In this document: positions 23,404-34,891 of the stretch, in pieces
How the letters are laid out: the number at the start of each line of letters is the position of its first letter
How positions within the stretch are numbered: the stretch's first letter is position 1
Origin: Sternotherus odoratus
Lineage: Eukaryota; Chordata; Testudines; Kinosternidae
Assembly: GCA_032164245.1 (NCBI GenBank)
Contig: JAVMKO010000007.1
Coordinates: forward strand, 62,001-126,000
Direction: 5' to 3'
Length of the DNA: 64,000 nt
Notes under the pieces: generated by a model
Databases searched by the model: none
Told to the model about the DNA's origin: nothing
Seen by the model: the letters and a program-made list of their open reading frames with translations, nothing else
Position numbers and translations under genes: made by a program

Positions 23404-24120
23404 TCTGGGCTCTGTCCGAATTACAAAGGCATCTAGAGCAGTGGTCGCCAACCTTTCGGACCTCAGGGACCACTAAACTCACAATTTTGAATCCCGCGGA
23501 CCACTAACATGATTTTTTTTAAAAAGGCCCGGGGGGAGAGGGGGGTGGCAAGAGGGGGGGGTGTTTAACTTTTAAATGACTTTTGTATTATGCCTTTTCA
23601 ATAACCTTGTTTTAGGAACTCTGTATTGAACTTTGGTAATCTGTTATAGCCCCCAAGGTAGTATAATTAAGGTAAAAGAAAAATGTCTCTGCTAGAAGTA
23701 GAATAAGATTCCCGCCCCCCCCCCACTTTATAATCAAGTGCCCTGTTGAATGAATGAGGTGTGAATGAGGAAGGAGAGACAGATCAAGGACAATCAAACT
23801 TGTCAAGTGGGCTAAGAGCAGACATAACCCTCAGGGGTTAGCACCAGACCAGAGAGAAGCAGCAAAAAGGAGCAATGGACACAGACCCAGATTTGCAGGA
23901 GAGGGAAGATTTGCTGGGGTGTGGGGCCAATTATGGACTCAGTGGGGGGGGGGGGCCACAGGAGCGGCCACCATAGCTGGAGGCTCTCTGTCTTGGCGTC
24001 CCTTAAGCCTCATATCTCATACCTACTGATGAATGGCTCTAATTAAGGAATGAAATCAAGCATGTGAAGACAGGGGATCGCTTTAGGTCCTTGTTTGGTA
24101 GTTTTCTCTTCCTGGCACAC

Positions 24121-24375
24121 AACTCATCTAATCAAGAATCAGAGAGGTAGCCGCGTTAGTCTGGAATAGCAAAGGTAACAAAGTCCTGTGGCACCTTAAA
24201 GACTAACTATAAAGTTTTGAAGCATGAGCTTTCGTGGGCTAATACCCACTTCGTCGGATGCAAGCACTCCCACTGCTTGCATCCGACGAAATGGGTATTA
24301 GCCCACAAAAGCTCATGCTTCAAAACTTTATAGTTAGTCTTTAAGGTGCCACAGGACTTTGTTAACTCATCTAAT
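24121..24375. mobile_element. Foldback insertion: 91-bp inverted arms, 7-bp loop
   Basis: Arms 24176-24266 and 24274-24364 are inverted copies with about two mismatches, and the loop is CTCCCAC. The insertion is flanked by a 12-bp direct repeat AACTCATCTAAT (24121-24132 and 24364-24375), long for a DNA transposon and more like LINE-mediated insertion. Confidence 0.88.
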
Positions 24376-24529
24376 ATCACTGCTCTTTCATTTATTACAG
24401 AAAAAAGTTTTTAAATGCCCTGAAAACTATTTAAAGTGCAATTTGCTAATTTAAAAATAGAGCTGATGGTAGCTATTCCCAGCAAAGTGGGAAAGCACCC
24501 TGCTCCCAGCAGGCATGCGGGGCTCCTGC

Positions 24530-25260
24530 CACTTACCTCCTCCCCGCCCCTCCCCCCCCCATTCGCCTCACCTCGCCTAGCCTAGCCTCTTCTCTTCTCT
24601 TCTCCTCCCCCGGCCCCGCTCCACTCCCCCCCTCCTCCCCGGTTCGCATCGCCAAGCCTCTTCTCTTCTCCTCCCCCGGCCCCGGCCCCGCTCTTCTCCC
24701 CCCCCTCCCCTCCCCGGTTCGCATCGCCAAGCCTCTTCTCTTCTCCTCCCCCGGCCCCGCTCTTCTCCCCCCCCGCCCCCGGTTCGCATCACCAAGCCTC
24801 TTCTCTTCTCCTCCCCCAGCCCCGGCCCCAGCCCCGCTCTTCTCCCCCCCCCCTCCCCGGTTCGCATCGCCAAGCCTCTTCTCTTCTCCTCCCCCAGCCC
24901 CGGCCCCAGCCCCGCTCTTCTCCCCCCCCCTCCCCGGTTCGCATCGCCAAGCCTCTTCTCTTCTCCTCCCCCAGCCCCGGCCCCGGCCCCGGCCCCGCTC
25001 TTCTCCCCCCCCCTCCCCGGTTCGCATCGCCAAGCCTCTTCTCTTCTCCTCCCCCGGCCCCGGCTCCGCTCTTCTCCCCCCCCCCGCCCCCGGCTCGCCT
25101 CACCTCACCTCGCCTCGCCTCGAATCGCCTCTTCTCCTGCCCGGCCCCGGCTCCGCCTCCGCTCTTCTCCCCACCCTGCTTGCCTCTTCTCCTCTCCCGG
25201 CCCCGGCTCAGTCTCCGGCCCCACTCTTCTCCCCCTCCCCGGCTCGTCTCTCTTACTGAC
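24530..25260. repeat. CT-rich tandem array inside the hAT element
   Basis: Seven or so units of roughly 60-80 bp share GGTTCGCATCGCCAAGCC and CTCTTCTCCTCC, separated by variable C runs. Open frames on the minus strand (up to 204 residues, Gly/Arg/Glu-rich) are artefacts of composition. Confidence 0.85.
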
Positions 25261-26251
25261 CCCGCCCCCTCCTCCAGCTGCGGCTCCCCGGACCACCCAA
25301 ATTTTCTCGCGGACCACCAGTGGTCCACGGACAACTGGTTGGCGACCGCTGATCTAGAGGCCTTCGTGACTTGTATTACTAGTGACAGCGCAGCCTGCAG
25401 CACATACCAAAGTCTGTAATACGGGGAGCTCCTGACCTGCCCGGGGGCTGGCGTCTCTAGGCAAGTGTGCCACTCTGGTGTGCTCTACTGCGTCCTCAGC
25501 TGCTGGCATCCAGGACAGACGGTGCTAATCCAGCGCCAGGCAGCCCAGCGGCAGTAATACCCAGGAGGTGCCCTGAGACACCAGGACAAAGGCCTCCAGC
25601 ACCCCAGGCCCTGGGTTTAGGTGACCCTGGAGCCAGGCCCCCTGGAGTAACATTGTGGCCAGTGAGTTCTGGCCCCAGAGGCCCACGGTTTGGGATTCTC
25701 CTCAGCCAGGCAGACTTGCTCCTTCAGTCTAAGCTACTTTCTGCTCTGCCAGTGATTCCTGCCTGTTTTATGGCAGCACCACAGGCTGCGGGGTGGGGGA
25801 AGGGCCCTATTCTCAGTCCATTCCTCACAGACACTGTGGGCTGCTCGAGTTGCTGAGCCAATCTGCTCAGGCGCACGAGGTGGGACGGGACATGGGGCAG
25901 CTTCTCCAGCGACCCCTCGGCTGCACTCAAGAACAACTTGAATGGGGTTTACTGCACATTGGGGCTTTCTCAACCAAATCTGCGCTTCCTGGGAGGGGGG
26001 CTAGCGAGGGAGAAATGGGACGGACCTGGGGGGTCCCAGCACTGCCTGAGAAGCTCCCGTCACTTCTCAGGCAAAGGGGCCAGAGAACGTAGGAAAGACT
26101 GAGGAAAGCTTGGACCTGTCGAGGCTTTTCACTCAGCCGGAGTCTCCCCGCTCACTAGGCGCTGCCAGCCGCCCCCGGGGACAGACTATTGCAGGGCAGC
26201 TGAGCAAGGGAAATACTCCGTCCCAACAGGCTTTGTCCCTCTTCATTGCAG

Positions 26252-26400
26252 ACCCCCGGGGAGCCCCCTTCCTCAGCCCAGCCCCAAGCCCTGCAGATGG
26301 CAGCCGTGCAGGGTCTGACGACACCCACTGCGGAGAGATTTCAAGCCGCAGAGGACGAGCTGAACGCCCTCCTATCTCTACAGGGAGAGAAGATGGAGAG
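26252..26400 (+). pseudogene. MROH-like: MROH exon 3 with lost donor
   Basis: Acceptor CTTCATTGCAG then phase-0 coding [20 protein letters not shown] and [18 protein letters not shown]. No GT donor follows where expected: CTACAG is followed by GGAGAG, which looks like a GT to GG change. The open frame runs on without family character. The exon after it should restore phase 2 before 29819 and is not found. Confidence 0.5.
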
Positions 26401-27028
26401 AGGAAGACTCCCGCCGTGGGGCAGGGGGATGCTGCGCGGAGGGGGGGAGGGAGAATTTCCTCTCCTAGGAAACCGTTGCTGGGACACACTGGCTGGTGCT
26501 TTGAGGGTTGGCTCGGCCCCTTTCCATTCATCGCTTGGCATCCCCGGGTATCCGCGGGGTCAGGTTTTTAAAGTGTTCTCTGCCAGCTGGCGTCTGGCAC
26601 GTCCCTGGGGACAGCCCAGCCCCACGGAAGGGGCGCGATAGCCCCAGTCCTGGCAGAGCAGCACGTCCATAGTCTGCCGATGGGCGTCCACACTAGGCTC
26701 CAGGAGGGGACGTGGTTTCCTCAGACATGCTGCAGGGCCTTGTTTTCCTGCTGAAGTATCAGGGAGAATTTGGCTTTGCACGTAGGTCTCTCAAGCTTTG
26801 ATCCTGTTGCCCCCCTGTGCCCCCGCCCCCCCGGGTCTGAGTCCCATCCCCCCATGAATCAGATCAGTGTTTCTGAGCTTTAAGGTGCTAAACCAGACCT
26901 CAGGAACACTGGGGTTCCTGGACGTGTCAAAGCCTCTTTCTTGAGATTATGGGAAACTGAGGTGAGAGGCAGCTTGCAGGGCTGCCAGGAGGGCTTACCT
27001 GGGAGGAAGCCACTCATGGATAAATCCA

Positions 27029-28620
27029 TAAGAACATAAGAACATAAGAACGGCCATACTGGGTCAGACCAAAGGTCCATCTAGCCCAGCATCCTGTCTA
27101 CCGACAGTGGCCAATGCCAGGTGCCCCGGAGTGAGTGAACCTAACAGGTATGATCGAGCGATCTCTCTCCTGCCATCCATCACCCCCCTCTGACAGACAG
27201 AGGCTAGGGACACCATTCATTACCCATCCCAGCTAATATCCATTTATGGACTTAGCCTCCATGAATTTATCCAGCTCTCTTTTAAACCCTGTTATAGTCC
27301 TAGCCTTCACAGCCTCCTCAGGTAAGGAGTTCCACAGGTTGACTGTGCGCTGCGTGAAGAAGAACTTCCTTTTATTTGTTTTAAACCTGCTGCATGCCAA
27401 TTTCATTGAGTGGCCCCTAGTTCTTCTATTTTGGGAACAAGTAAATAACTTTTCCTTATTTACTTCCTCCACACACTCATAATTTTATATACCTCTATCA
27501 TATCCCCCCTTAGTCTCCTCTTTTCCAAGCTAAAAAGTCCTAGCCTCTTTAATCTCTCTTCATATGGGACCCGTTCCAAACCCCTAATCATTTTAGTTGC
27601 CCTTCTCTGAACCTTTTCTAGTGCCAGTATATCCTTTTTGAGATGAGGAGACCACATTTATACGCAGTATTCAAGATGTGGGCGCACCATGGATTTGTAT
27701 AAGGGCAATAAGATATTCTCCGACTTATTCTCTATCCCTTTTTTAAGGATTCCTAACATCCTGTTTGCTTTTTTGACTGCCGCTGCACACTGCGTGGATG
27801 CCTTCAGAGAACTATCCACAATGACTCCCAGGTCTTTTTCCTGATTGGTTGTAGCTAAATTGGCCCCCATCATATTGTATGTATAGTTGGGGTTATTTTT
27901 TCCAATGTGCATTACTTTACATTTATCCACATTAAATTTCATTTGCCATTTTGTTGCCCAATCACTTAGTTTAGTGAGATCTTTTTGAAGTTCTTCACAG
28001 TCTGCTTTGGTCCTTACTACTTTGAGCAGTTTAGTATCATCTGCAAACTTTGCCACATCACTGTTTACCCCTTCCTCCAAATCATCTATAAATAAGTTGA
28101 ATAGGATCGGTCCCAGGACTGACCCTTGGGGAACACCACTAGTTACCCCTCTCCATTCTGAAAAAGTTCCATTTATTCCTACCCTTTGTTCCCTGTTTTT
28201 TAACCAGTTTTCAATCCATGAGAAGATCTTCCCTCTTATCCCATGGCAGCTTAATTTGCGTAAGAGCCTTTGGTGAGGGACCTTGTCAAAGGCTTTCTGG
28301 AAATCTAAGTACACTATGTCCACCGGATCCCCCTTGTCCACATGTTTGCTGACCCCTTCAAAGAACTCTAATAGATTAGTAAGACACGATTTCCCTTTGC
28401 AGAAACCATATTGACTTTTGCCCAACAATTTATGCTCTTCTATGTGTCTGACAATTTTATTCTTTACTATTGTTTCAACTAATTTTCCCGGTACGGACGT
28501 TAGACTGACTGGTCTGTAATTGCCAGGATCACCTCTAGAGCCCTTTTTGAATATTGGCGTTACATTAGCTATTTTCCAGTCACTGGGCACAGTAGCCGAT
28601 TTAAAGGATAGGTTACAAAC
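27029..28620 (-). mobile_element. CR1 LINE, 5'-truncated, nearly intact reverse transcriptase
   Basis: The frame 28590-27658 (310 residues) has GNYRPVSLTS, YLDFQKAFDKVPH, GVPQGSVLGPILFNLFIDDL and the catalytic FADD. A TAA at 27658-27660 interrupts the frame inside HLEYC; the following frames (27657-27460 and 27472-27233) are the C-terminal part. The 3' end is three ATAAGAAC-type repeats near 27029-27050 (read on +). It lies antisense in the MROH gene between exons 26252 and 29819. Confidence 0.93.
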
Positions 28621-29818
28621 CCTCGTTTATAGTGCCCATTCTTCCAGGCTGGGGACACGGTGAGAAGGATATTAACCTGGAGAGACAACACGCGTGACGC
28701 CAGAGCCAGAGAAGCAGCGCTGAGAGCCACAGTCCTGCTGGCTCGCTCCCACCCTAAGGACGTGGTTCTGAGCTGTGTGGCCCACACGCTGTCATCGGGC
28801 AGGTAGGGAGTTGCTCTGTGATCCCCTCAGTCCCGTATTTCTCGTCCTGCTCCTACTGACAGGCCGCAGGCCGGGAAGGGTCGGTGGGACTCCCACCGTT
28901 GGAGTGAGTTTCCTGCTGTGCAGAGAGCTGGCCATGCTTCCTAAGAGGACATGCCCAGGCCCAGCCTCTGAGGAGCCAACCCCTCCTCCTGCTCTCCCTG
29001 GGAGGGAGACGTGACACTTTTCTGGAGAATTCCAGCAGTGTCCTGATTTCTAGGAGTCACCCACTTCCTCTCAGATCCAGTACAGGGCCAATCAATGACT
29101 TTGGGGCTCACTCAACATCCCTGGGCCAGGAGGTCTGGCTGCTCTTTATTGCGTGAGAGAAGGCAGGGATGGGAAAGGCCCATGAGGCCCATCTGTCGAT
29201 CCCCTGGAGACCAGTGCAGGATTGTTACGTGTGGTCAGATCCCCAGTTATTCCATGGCTGAGGAATTGGTGAAAAAATGCACTCATCCTTCGGGAACTGT
29301 GCAGCGGAGCTAAATCTCTCAGGACAGACATTTCCAGCCCATATTGTTGCAAAAAAGAAAACAAAATCACCCACCCATGACCAGAGTCTAAATGACTCCT
29401 CCCCCACCACACTGCAGTAGGACTGAGCTGCTAAGAGACACTTGGGCAAACGCTGGGTCTCAGTTACACCCCCAAATAGCCCCAGTAACTCCAATGAGGT
29501 CAGGCAAGTTCCTCTGGACTGACCCTAGCGTAACAGAGCAGAATTTTGAGCAGTCTGGTTGTCACAGTTTGGGCATCACTCATGGTCACTGTTTTGGAAA
29601 TAGTGGTGCTAGCTTTGGGAACAATAACCCATCAGGGGAAAGGAATCAATACAACGTTCTCTAAAGGGACTTACCCTGCCTCAGCCTCCCTGCACCAATC
29701 TGTGTCTCCAGGGAGAGACGCCTTTCCTGCCTCCATTCCAAGCCTCTCTCTGGGGAGGACAAGAGGTGGCCAAGCAGGCCAAGCAGGGACGGTCTGACGT
29801 GTGTTTCTGGATTTGCAG
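28621..29818. other. Intronic, nothing recognised
   Basis: No exon or element with support; short overlapping frames only. Confidence 0.4.
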
Positions 29819-29945
29819 ATGTGCTATTGAGCTGTGGAAGGCGCTGGGTGAAGAACCACAGCTCACCAGGGAGGTGCTGCAACAGCTGCTGGACAAGCTC
29901 CAGCAGAGACTCTGGGAGGAGAAGATCGGCAACGTGTCTGTGGCT
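29819..29945 (+). CDS. MROH-like: MROH internal exon
   Basis: 127 bp between TTTGCAG and GTAAGT. One base completes a split codon, then 42 codons starting [20 protein letters not shown] and ending NVSVA. An amphipathic helical pattern ([13 protein letters not shown]) is consistent with a HEAT repeat helix pair. Confidence 0.85.
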
Positions 29946-29980
29946 GTAAGTGCGATTTGAGATGTGTGGCAAGGGAGGAT

Positions 29981-29982
<2 letters not shown>

Positions 29983-30014
<32 letters not shown>

Positions 30015-30050
30015 TGAGAGAGAGAGAGAGAGAGAGAGAAGGAGACAGAG
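29983..30050. repeat. (TG)n(AG)n microsatellite
   Basis: A TG run passes into an AG run directly after the exon 29819-29945. Confidence 0.95.
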
Positions 30051-30254
30051 AGATCGCGCTTCATCCCTTCTTAGCTTCAGGCCATGGCTCCACTACACAT
30101 ATCAGACCTTACTTACCTCGGCATACAGCCACCAGAGCAATTCCATTTCTTGTGTCTCTGCAAATTGCTGCTTGTGCTGGCAGTGCAGGTCCCCACCAGA
30201 AGGGCTCGTCTCGATTGCACGGTCAGGGTGGGGCATTGTGGGAAGGCTGCTGAA

Positions 30255-30470
30255 AGCCAGTTGATGTAAGCAATGTGGTCTCTACACTGACACTGCATCG
30301 ACTAACTGCATTGACTTGGACTCTCTGTCCCTTGTGGAGGTGGAGTTATTAATTTGGCACCAAGGGGCAGTTCTGCTGAAGAGAAGGAAATTCCACAGTT
30401 AGGGTGATGCAGGGTGTGTGGCCTTGCATTGACCTAACTCTGGAGTGTAGACCAGGCCGTAGTGTCTCCT
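30255..30470. mobile_element. Possible short inverted-repeat element
   Basis: TCTACACTGACACTGCATCG near 30280 and GGAGTGTAGACC near 30443 are roughly inverted, typical of turtle MITE families. Weak. Confidence 0.3.
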
Positions 30471-31048
30471 AGCCACCTCCAATCAAACCAAAGAGGTGTA
30501 AAGAAAGTTTCCCCCAGGTAAAAGTTACAGATCTTAAGTGGTTTATCTGCTGGTCCCATGGCTCAGTTGTCTTCTGCTGTAGACGGCCCATTAGTGAGCA
30601 GGTGCACTTTGGCTGTCTCTTGGACGTATCCTGATTTCTGGCTCCGTAAACTGTGGCTAGAAATCTTCCCAGCATGGGATCCTGAGCTTTCCAGTACTTT
30701 TGACTGGGCCAGAAACACTGGACCTATGAGAACAGATCTCCTCAGGATAGTTTCAGCCCGTCCAGTCACAGCTGGAAAGGCAAAGCAGAGGATCTACACC
30801 CTTAAGAGAAAGAACAGGGAATAACTCATCCAGACTCGTCTGGTCTTTCCATAGGGCTCCATCCTGTTTCCGTTCCAGGAATGGGGGAAGATTCAGGAGC
30901 CTCCCAATGTCTCCTCCCCGCTCAGGAGCCAATCCTCTTTTGTAATACACTGGAGAGGAAATGAGACGTGACAAAAGGACAATAGCAAATGGCAATGGGG
31001 GCAGGTGGCAGATTGGGATAGTTCAGTGGAATTCTTTCCCCCTTCCAG

Positions 31049-31239
31049 GCAATGAAGATCATTTACGAGGTCCTATTCCTGTGGGGATACCGAGAAGCCA
31101 TCCTGGAAATGTATCCCCAGATACTCATCCTCTGCGTCAGGCAAGTGCAGTATGTGTTGGATCTGCGCTTGCCAGGGACCTACATGGCCAGCAAGACATC
31201 CAGGGCCCAGGAGGGATCCAGCTGCCTCAGCCCCCTACG
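31049..31239 (+). CDS. MROH-like: MROH internal exon
   Basis: 191 bp, phase 0 in and 2 out, acceptor CCTTCCAG, donor TACG then GTAATG. Reads [20 protein letters not shown] and continues [20 protein letters not shown]. No stop. Confidence 0.85.
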
Positions 31240-31546
31240 GTAATGACTGAAAGGAAAAGGAAGAACAGATTTGTTCTGCTACACACATGTGGTCTGTTCA
31301 TGGCCATCATCTGTTGGAGTGCTCTAGTTAGCCCAGGCTCAGTTCGGTGTAGGTCTCTCTTGAGGGAAAAGGGTTGAGGGCCATGTGTTCTTGTGAGTCA
31401 CACTCGCTCGCCTGAGTCCGCCCACAGACCAGCTGCTTTCACTGCACAGTCGGGCAGCAGTCACGTTTGTGCATCCATCCACATGTGCCACCTGTCCCAG
31501 TAAAGAATCAAGTATTCAGCCATCGTGAGTGATGACACCAACCATC

Positions 31547-32218
31547 TGTGATGGAGTAGGAATACTGTGTGTGTGCCTCAGTTTCCCCTATGCATATCTT
31601 GAGCATCTATGTGAAGGGATAAGGATGTGTAGCTGATGCAAAGCAGAGCTTCTCTGCAGGTGTCCATACCTAAAGCTGTAATCTGACCCCAAGTGAGGGA
31701 GGGAGGTCACCTGACCTGGCTAAGCCAGGGGGGAGGAGGGGTTGGAGAGAGGGAGTTGCAGTTTGGAGTCAGCAGCTGGCTGGGAAGAGGTTTGGGAGTC
31801 TGAAGCTGGGTGGGCAGCAGGGAGGCAGGTCCAGGCAGGGTCTGGCCTCCCTTGGGCCCCCAAAATGGATCCAACTGAGGGGTTCGCGTGCCTACAAGCT
31901 CGGTGTTAAACCATGTACCTGTTGACGAATAAACCTCTGTTTTACTAGCTGGCTGAGAGTCACGTCTGACTGTGGATTTGGGGTACAGAATCCACAGGCT
32001 CCCTCTGGACCCCGCCCAGGCGGGCTCGCTGGGGGAAGCGCACGGAGGGGCAGAAGGTGCTGAATGCTCCGAGGTCAGACCCAGGAAGGTTGAAGTGGGT
32101 ACCCGTGAAGCTCCTAGCCTTGGAAACAGGCTGTGTACGGAGAGGGGACACTTCACCCAAAGTCCAGTCTGGCTTCCTAGGGAGCGGTTCCAGACCATGG
32201 CCCGGGCACTCTGTGACA
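31547..32218 (+). mobile_element. Solo LTR in MROH intron
   Basis: Begins TGTGATGGAGTAGG, ends CACTCTGTGACA, with an exact 5-bp target duplication CCATC (31542-31546 and 32219-32223). AATAAA lies near 31929. It sits 218 bp before the exon that carries TGA. Confidence 0.88.
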
Positions 32219-32435
32219 CCATCTTAAGGAGCTCCAGTGTCACTAACTGGTTCGAAACTCAATCAAACTGCAGTGTAGACAGGGCCAATTGGCAGGGAAG
32301 CCCCATGATATCACACTGGATCTATCCTCGGGGAGGCTAGCTACTGCTGTCCATGCTGTGTGTCCCGGGCTTGTTCAGATTTCCCATGTTGGGGGCTGAT
32401 CTCGTTGCCTGACCCTGGTATTTCTTTGTCTTTAG

Positions 32436-32573
32436 CACGTCAGAGGAGGTTGTAAAGTCCCTTTTTTCCATGCCTGGCTACTGAAAAGAATTTGCTGGCA
32501 TCCACTTTCAGCAGGGCTGGGACATGATCGCCTGCCGCTATCGCTACTCGCAGGTTGTTGGCCTGATTGCAAG
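32436..32573 (+). pseudogene. MROH-like: MROH internal exon with in-frame TGA
   Basis: 138 bp, phase 2 in and out, acceptor TTTAG, donor AAG then GTAGG. Reads TSEEVVKSLFSMPGY, then TGA at 32482-32484, then [20 protein letters not shown]. The residues on both sides keep frame and family character, so a single substitution (TGG to TGA is one option) explains the stop. Confidence 0.85.
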
Positions 32574-32732
32574 GTAGGAGCCCAAAGTTTCCTCTTCAGT
32601 GGGTCTCTCTGGGGAATGGGATTTCCGCCTGAAATATTCCTCTGTTCCAGGCTGCCATCTCAGCCCAGCAAGCAGAGAGGAACTCTCTCCCCCCCATGAG
32701 AATCACAAGGGACTTTCTCTTCCATCTTGCAG

Positions 32733-32850
32733 AGCCATGATTGAGTTTGAGAACCCTCAGCTCCTTGCGGTTTTCAGAGAGGCGATCAGCATCCTCCGGA
32801 GCCAGAAGGAGGAGGAGCAGAGAACTATCGCGATGGCTTTCTGCACTGAG
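32733..32850 (+). CDS. MROH-like: MROH internal exon
   Basis: 118 bp, one base plus 39 codons, [20 protein letters not shown] to TIAMAFCTE, donor GTGAGA. Intron before it is only 159 bp. Confidence 0.87.
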
Positions 32851-33353
32851 GTGAGAGTCATTAGTCGACAGGCACAAGTGAGCTTCCGGAGAGCAGCTCG
32901 GGCCATAAGCTCTGGGGCACATTGTCAGCAGCCTTACAGCCAGCGAGCTCCTCTCCGCACATGGATGGTTGTGGGGCGTGTCAAAGAGGGTGAGATTGCT
33001 CCTGGCTGGATGTGCCTAGATGGGATTATGGGACAAGAGGGGATGTTACTCCAGCACCCCGAGGCCATGCTTCTCTCCTCCCGTTTCCTGGGGTTCTGCT
33101 TTTCTTCTACCCAGGGGTCTCTACATGGCTCTCAATGAGGCCTAGAGATTCCCCTTTCCCTGGGGTTTATTTGTGACTTGTGCATCAGTCTAACTTTTGG
33201 GAACGACCCAACTGAAACAGTAGCATCTGGCTCCCCACACACCAGGGACTTTGCGTGGGAGTAAGTGGCCATTGGGAAAGAGGACTGTCCAGGGAACACA
33301 GCCCACAGTAAGACCTCTGCTCCTCAACCTGATGTTGATTTGGCTCTTTCCAG

Positions 33354-33497
33354 TTTCTTCAGAGTCGTTCCACTGACATGATGCTGAAAAAACCAGAGAT
33401 CCAGGGGCAGTTCGCGGAATGGACCCACGACAGAAATCCCTTCATTCGCAGGCTCAGTCAGAGATGCCTTGCCAGTGGTGTGCTCCAGCCAGCAAAG
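33354..33497 (+). CDS. MROH-like: MROH internal exon
   Basis: 144 bp, 48 codons, phase 0 at both ends, FLQSRSTDMMLKKPEIQGQF to SGVLQPAK, acceptor TTTCCAG, donor GTGAGA. Confidence 0.88.
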
Positions 33498-33837
33498 GTG
33501 AGAGGCGTGGATTGCCCAAGCCGATGTCCCTCAAGTAGCTCAGAAATCAGAGTGAGCTCCCCACACAAGCCTTGTTGTTGAACACACAGCACTCCGATGT
33601 TGGAGGTGCTTTAGGAGCAAATCAAGGCATGTTGTGGTCCCTGCTCCCGTGAGCTGACTCCTGATGGCAGATGTGATGCACTGGGAGAGGTGGGGGGAGG
33701 AAGGACGAAGGTTTCAGTGAGCAGCTGGCCCAGGGTGACAGGAGAATGACTTTCTGCCCCCTTGGGGGCTGTGCCAGCCGTGGTTTCTCCAGACTGTCAC
33801 CCAGGATCGCAATGAGCTGCCTCCTTCATTCCTGCAG

Positions 33838-34014
33838 GTGCAGTTGTCACAGGCCCAGCTGCCCGCAGTCATGGCCAGGTGGTATGATGTGGATGGAGGG
33901 CGCGCCACGGAGGCCATGCAGAAAGCTGCAGAGATCGTCTGCCTCCTCGACGGGGAGGGGCTTGGCTCCATCGCCCAGGATCTTGCCGTCAGCCTTCGGT
34001 CCTTCATTGATGAC
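33838..34014 (+). CDS. MROH-like: MROH internal exon
   Basis: 177 bp, 59 codons, phase 0, VQLSQAQLPAVMARWYDVDG to LAVSLRSFIDD, acceptor TTCCTGCAG, donor GTAAGC. Confidence 0.88.
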
Positions 34015-34735
34015 GTAAGCTGCGAATCGCAGGAGAACCCATTCCTCCGTCCGCCTGTCTCCGATGCCCAGGTCTCTCTCTCCCCATCCCCAGCCCTCCC
34101 GCCCCTCAGGCCTGCCATGGAGCCTCCAAGGAGAGCCCCCACCATGGATGGGGAATCTCCTGCTCAGCCACTTCCCCGACAGAGCTCAACACGACCAACC
34201 TCAGCACCATGCTCCCAGCCCCTGCTGCAGCCTGGCCTGGGGAGCGGGGGTCTGGCCCTGGGCAGATGAACAGCTGTCTGGAGAACACAGGCCCCACAGA
34301 GGTGGAGATTCTCAGGGGAAACAGGTGGGTCGGGAATGGCCCGGCTCTCAGGGGCACTGAAGAGTAAAAGAAATGCTGTGTTTTGTAGCAGCACATCCCT
34401 GCGAGGCTCCAGCAGCTGCTTCTCCCCTTCCCCAGACCAGTCTCCAGCAGCTTCCCTCCCTCTCCCCTAATCTTCCTCGATTCTCGGATTCGGTGCTCTC
34501 CAGACAGAAGTTGCCTCTAGGACACCCTGGGGCTGCACTGCCCTGCGCAGCGTCTCAGGCCCTGTTCTGCAGAAGATGTCTGTGGCGCTGGCCTGGTGGC
34601 CTCACGGCTCCCGCGAGCCAAGTCAGTTAACACAGGGGGAACCGGAGCCGCGTGCGGAGTATCACTCTGTCGCGTTGTGCTGTGATACTGCCTGGCTTTA
34701 ACCGGGCTTCCCCACTCCCTGGGTGTCATTGCCAG

Positions 34736-34891
34736 GAGAGGGACAGCGTGCGCTCCGCTGCCATTGTACTGCTCGGCAAGGTGGTGAGCAGGGTGAAGGG
34801 CCCAGAGAAACCCATCGTGGAGCAGGAACTCATCAGCTGCCTGCTCCCGCTGCTGCTGCATCTGGAAGACCAGGAGGAGAGTGTGACACTG
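34736..34891 (+). CDS. MROH-like: MROH internal exon, HEAT repeat
   Basis: 156 bp, 52 codons, phase 0, [20 protein letters not shown] then a leucine-rich helix ([20 protein letters not shown]), donor GTAAGT. The [11 protein letters not shown] pattern is typical of a HEAT repeat first helix. Confidence 0.88.

Larger units (their letters stand above)
23439..25351. mobile_element. hAT DNA transposon remnant, 1.9 kb, with nested insertions
   Basis: Termini CAGTGGTCGCCAACC and GGTTGGCGACCGCTG are inverted repeats with one mismatch in 15. An exact 8-bp target duplication ATCTAGAG flanks it (23431-23438 and 25352-25359), as for hAT elements. Subterminal wording is also shared (GCGGACCAC). No transposase frame is seen. 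The interior holds a foldback insertion and a CT-rich tandem array. Confidence 0.9.

Noticed and set aside
24533..25403. Gly/Arg/Glu-rich frames up to 204 residues
   Set aside because: Low-complexity CT array within a hAT element.
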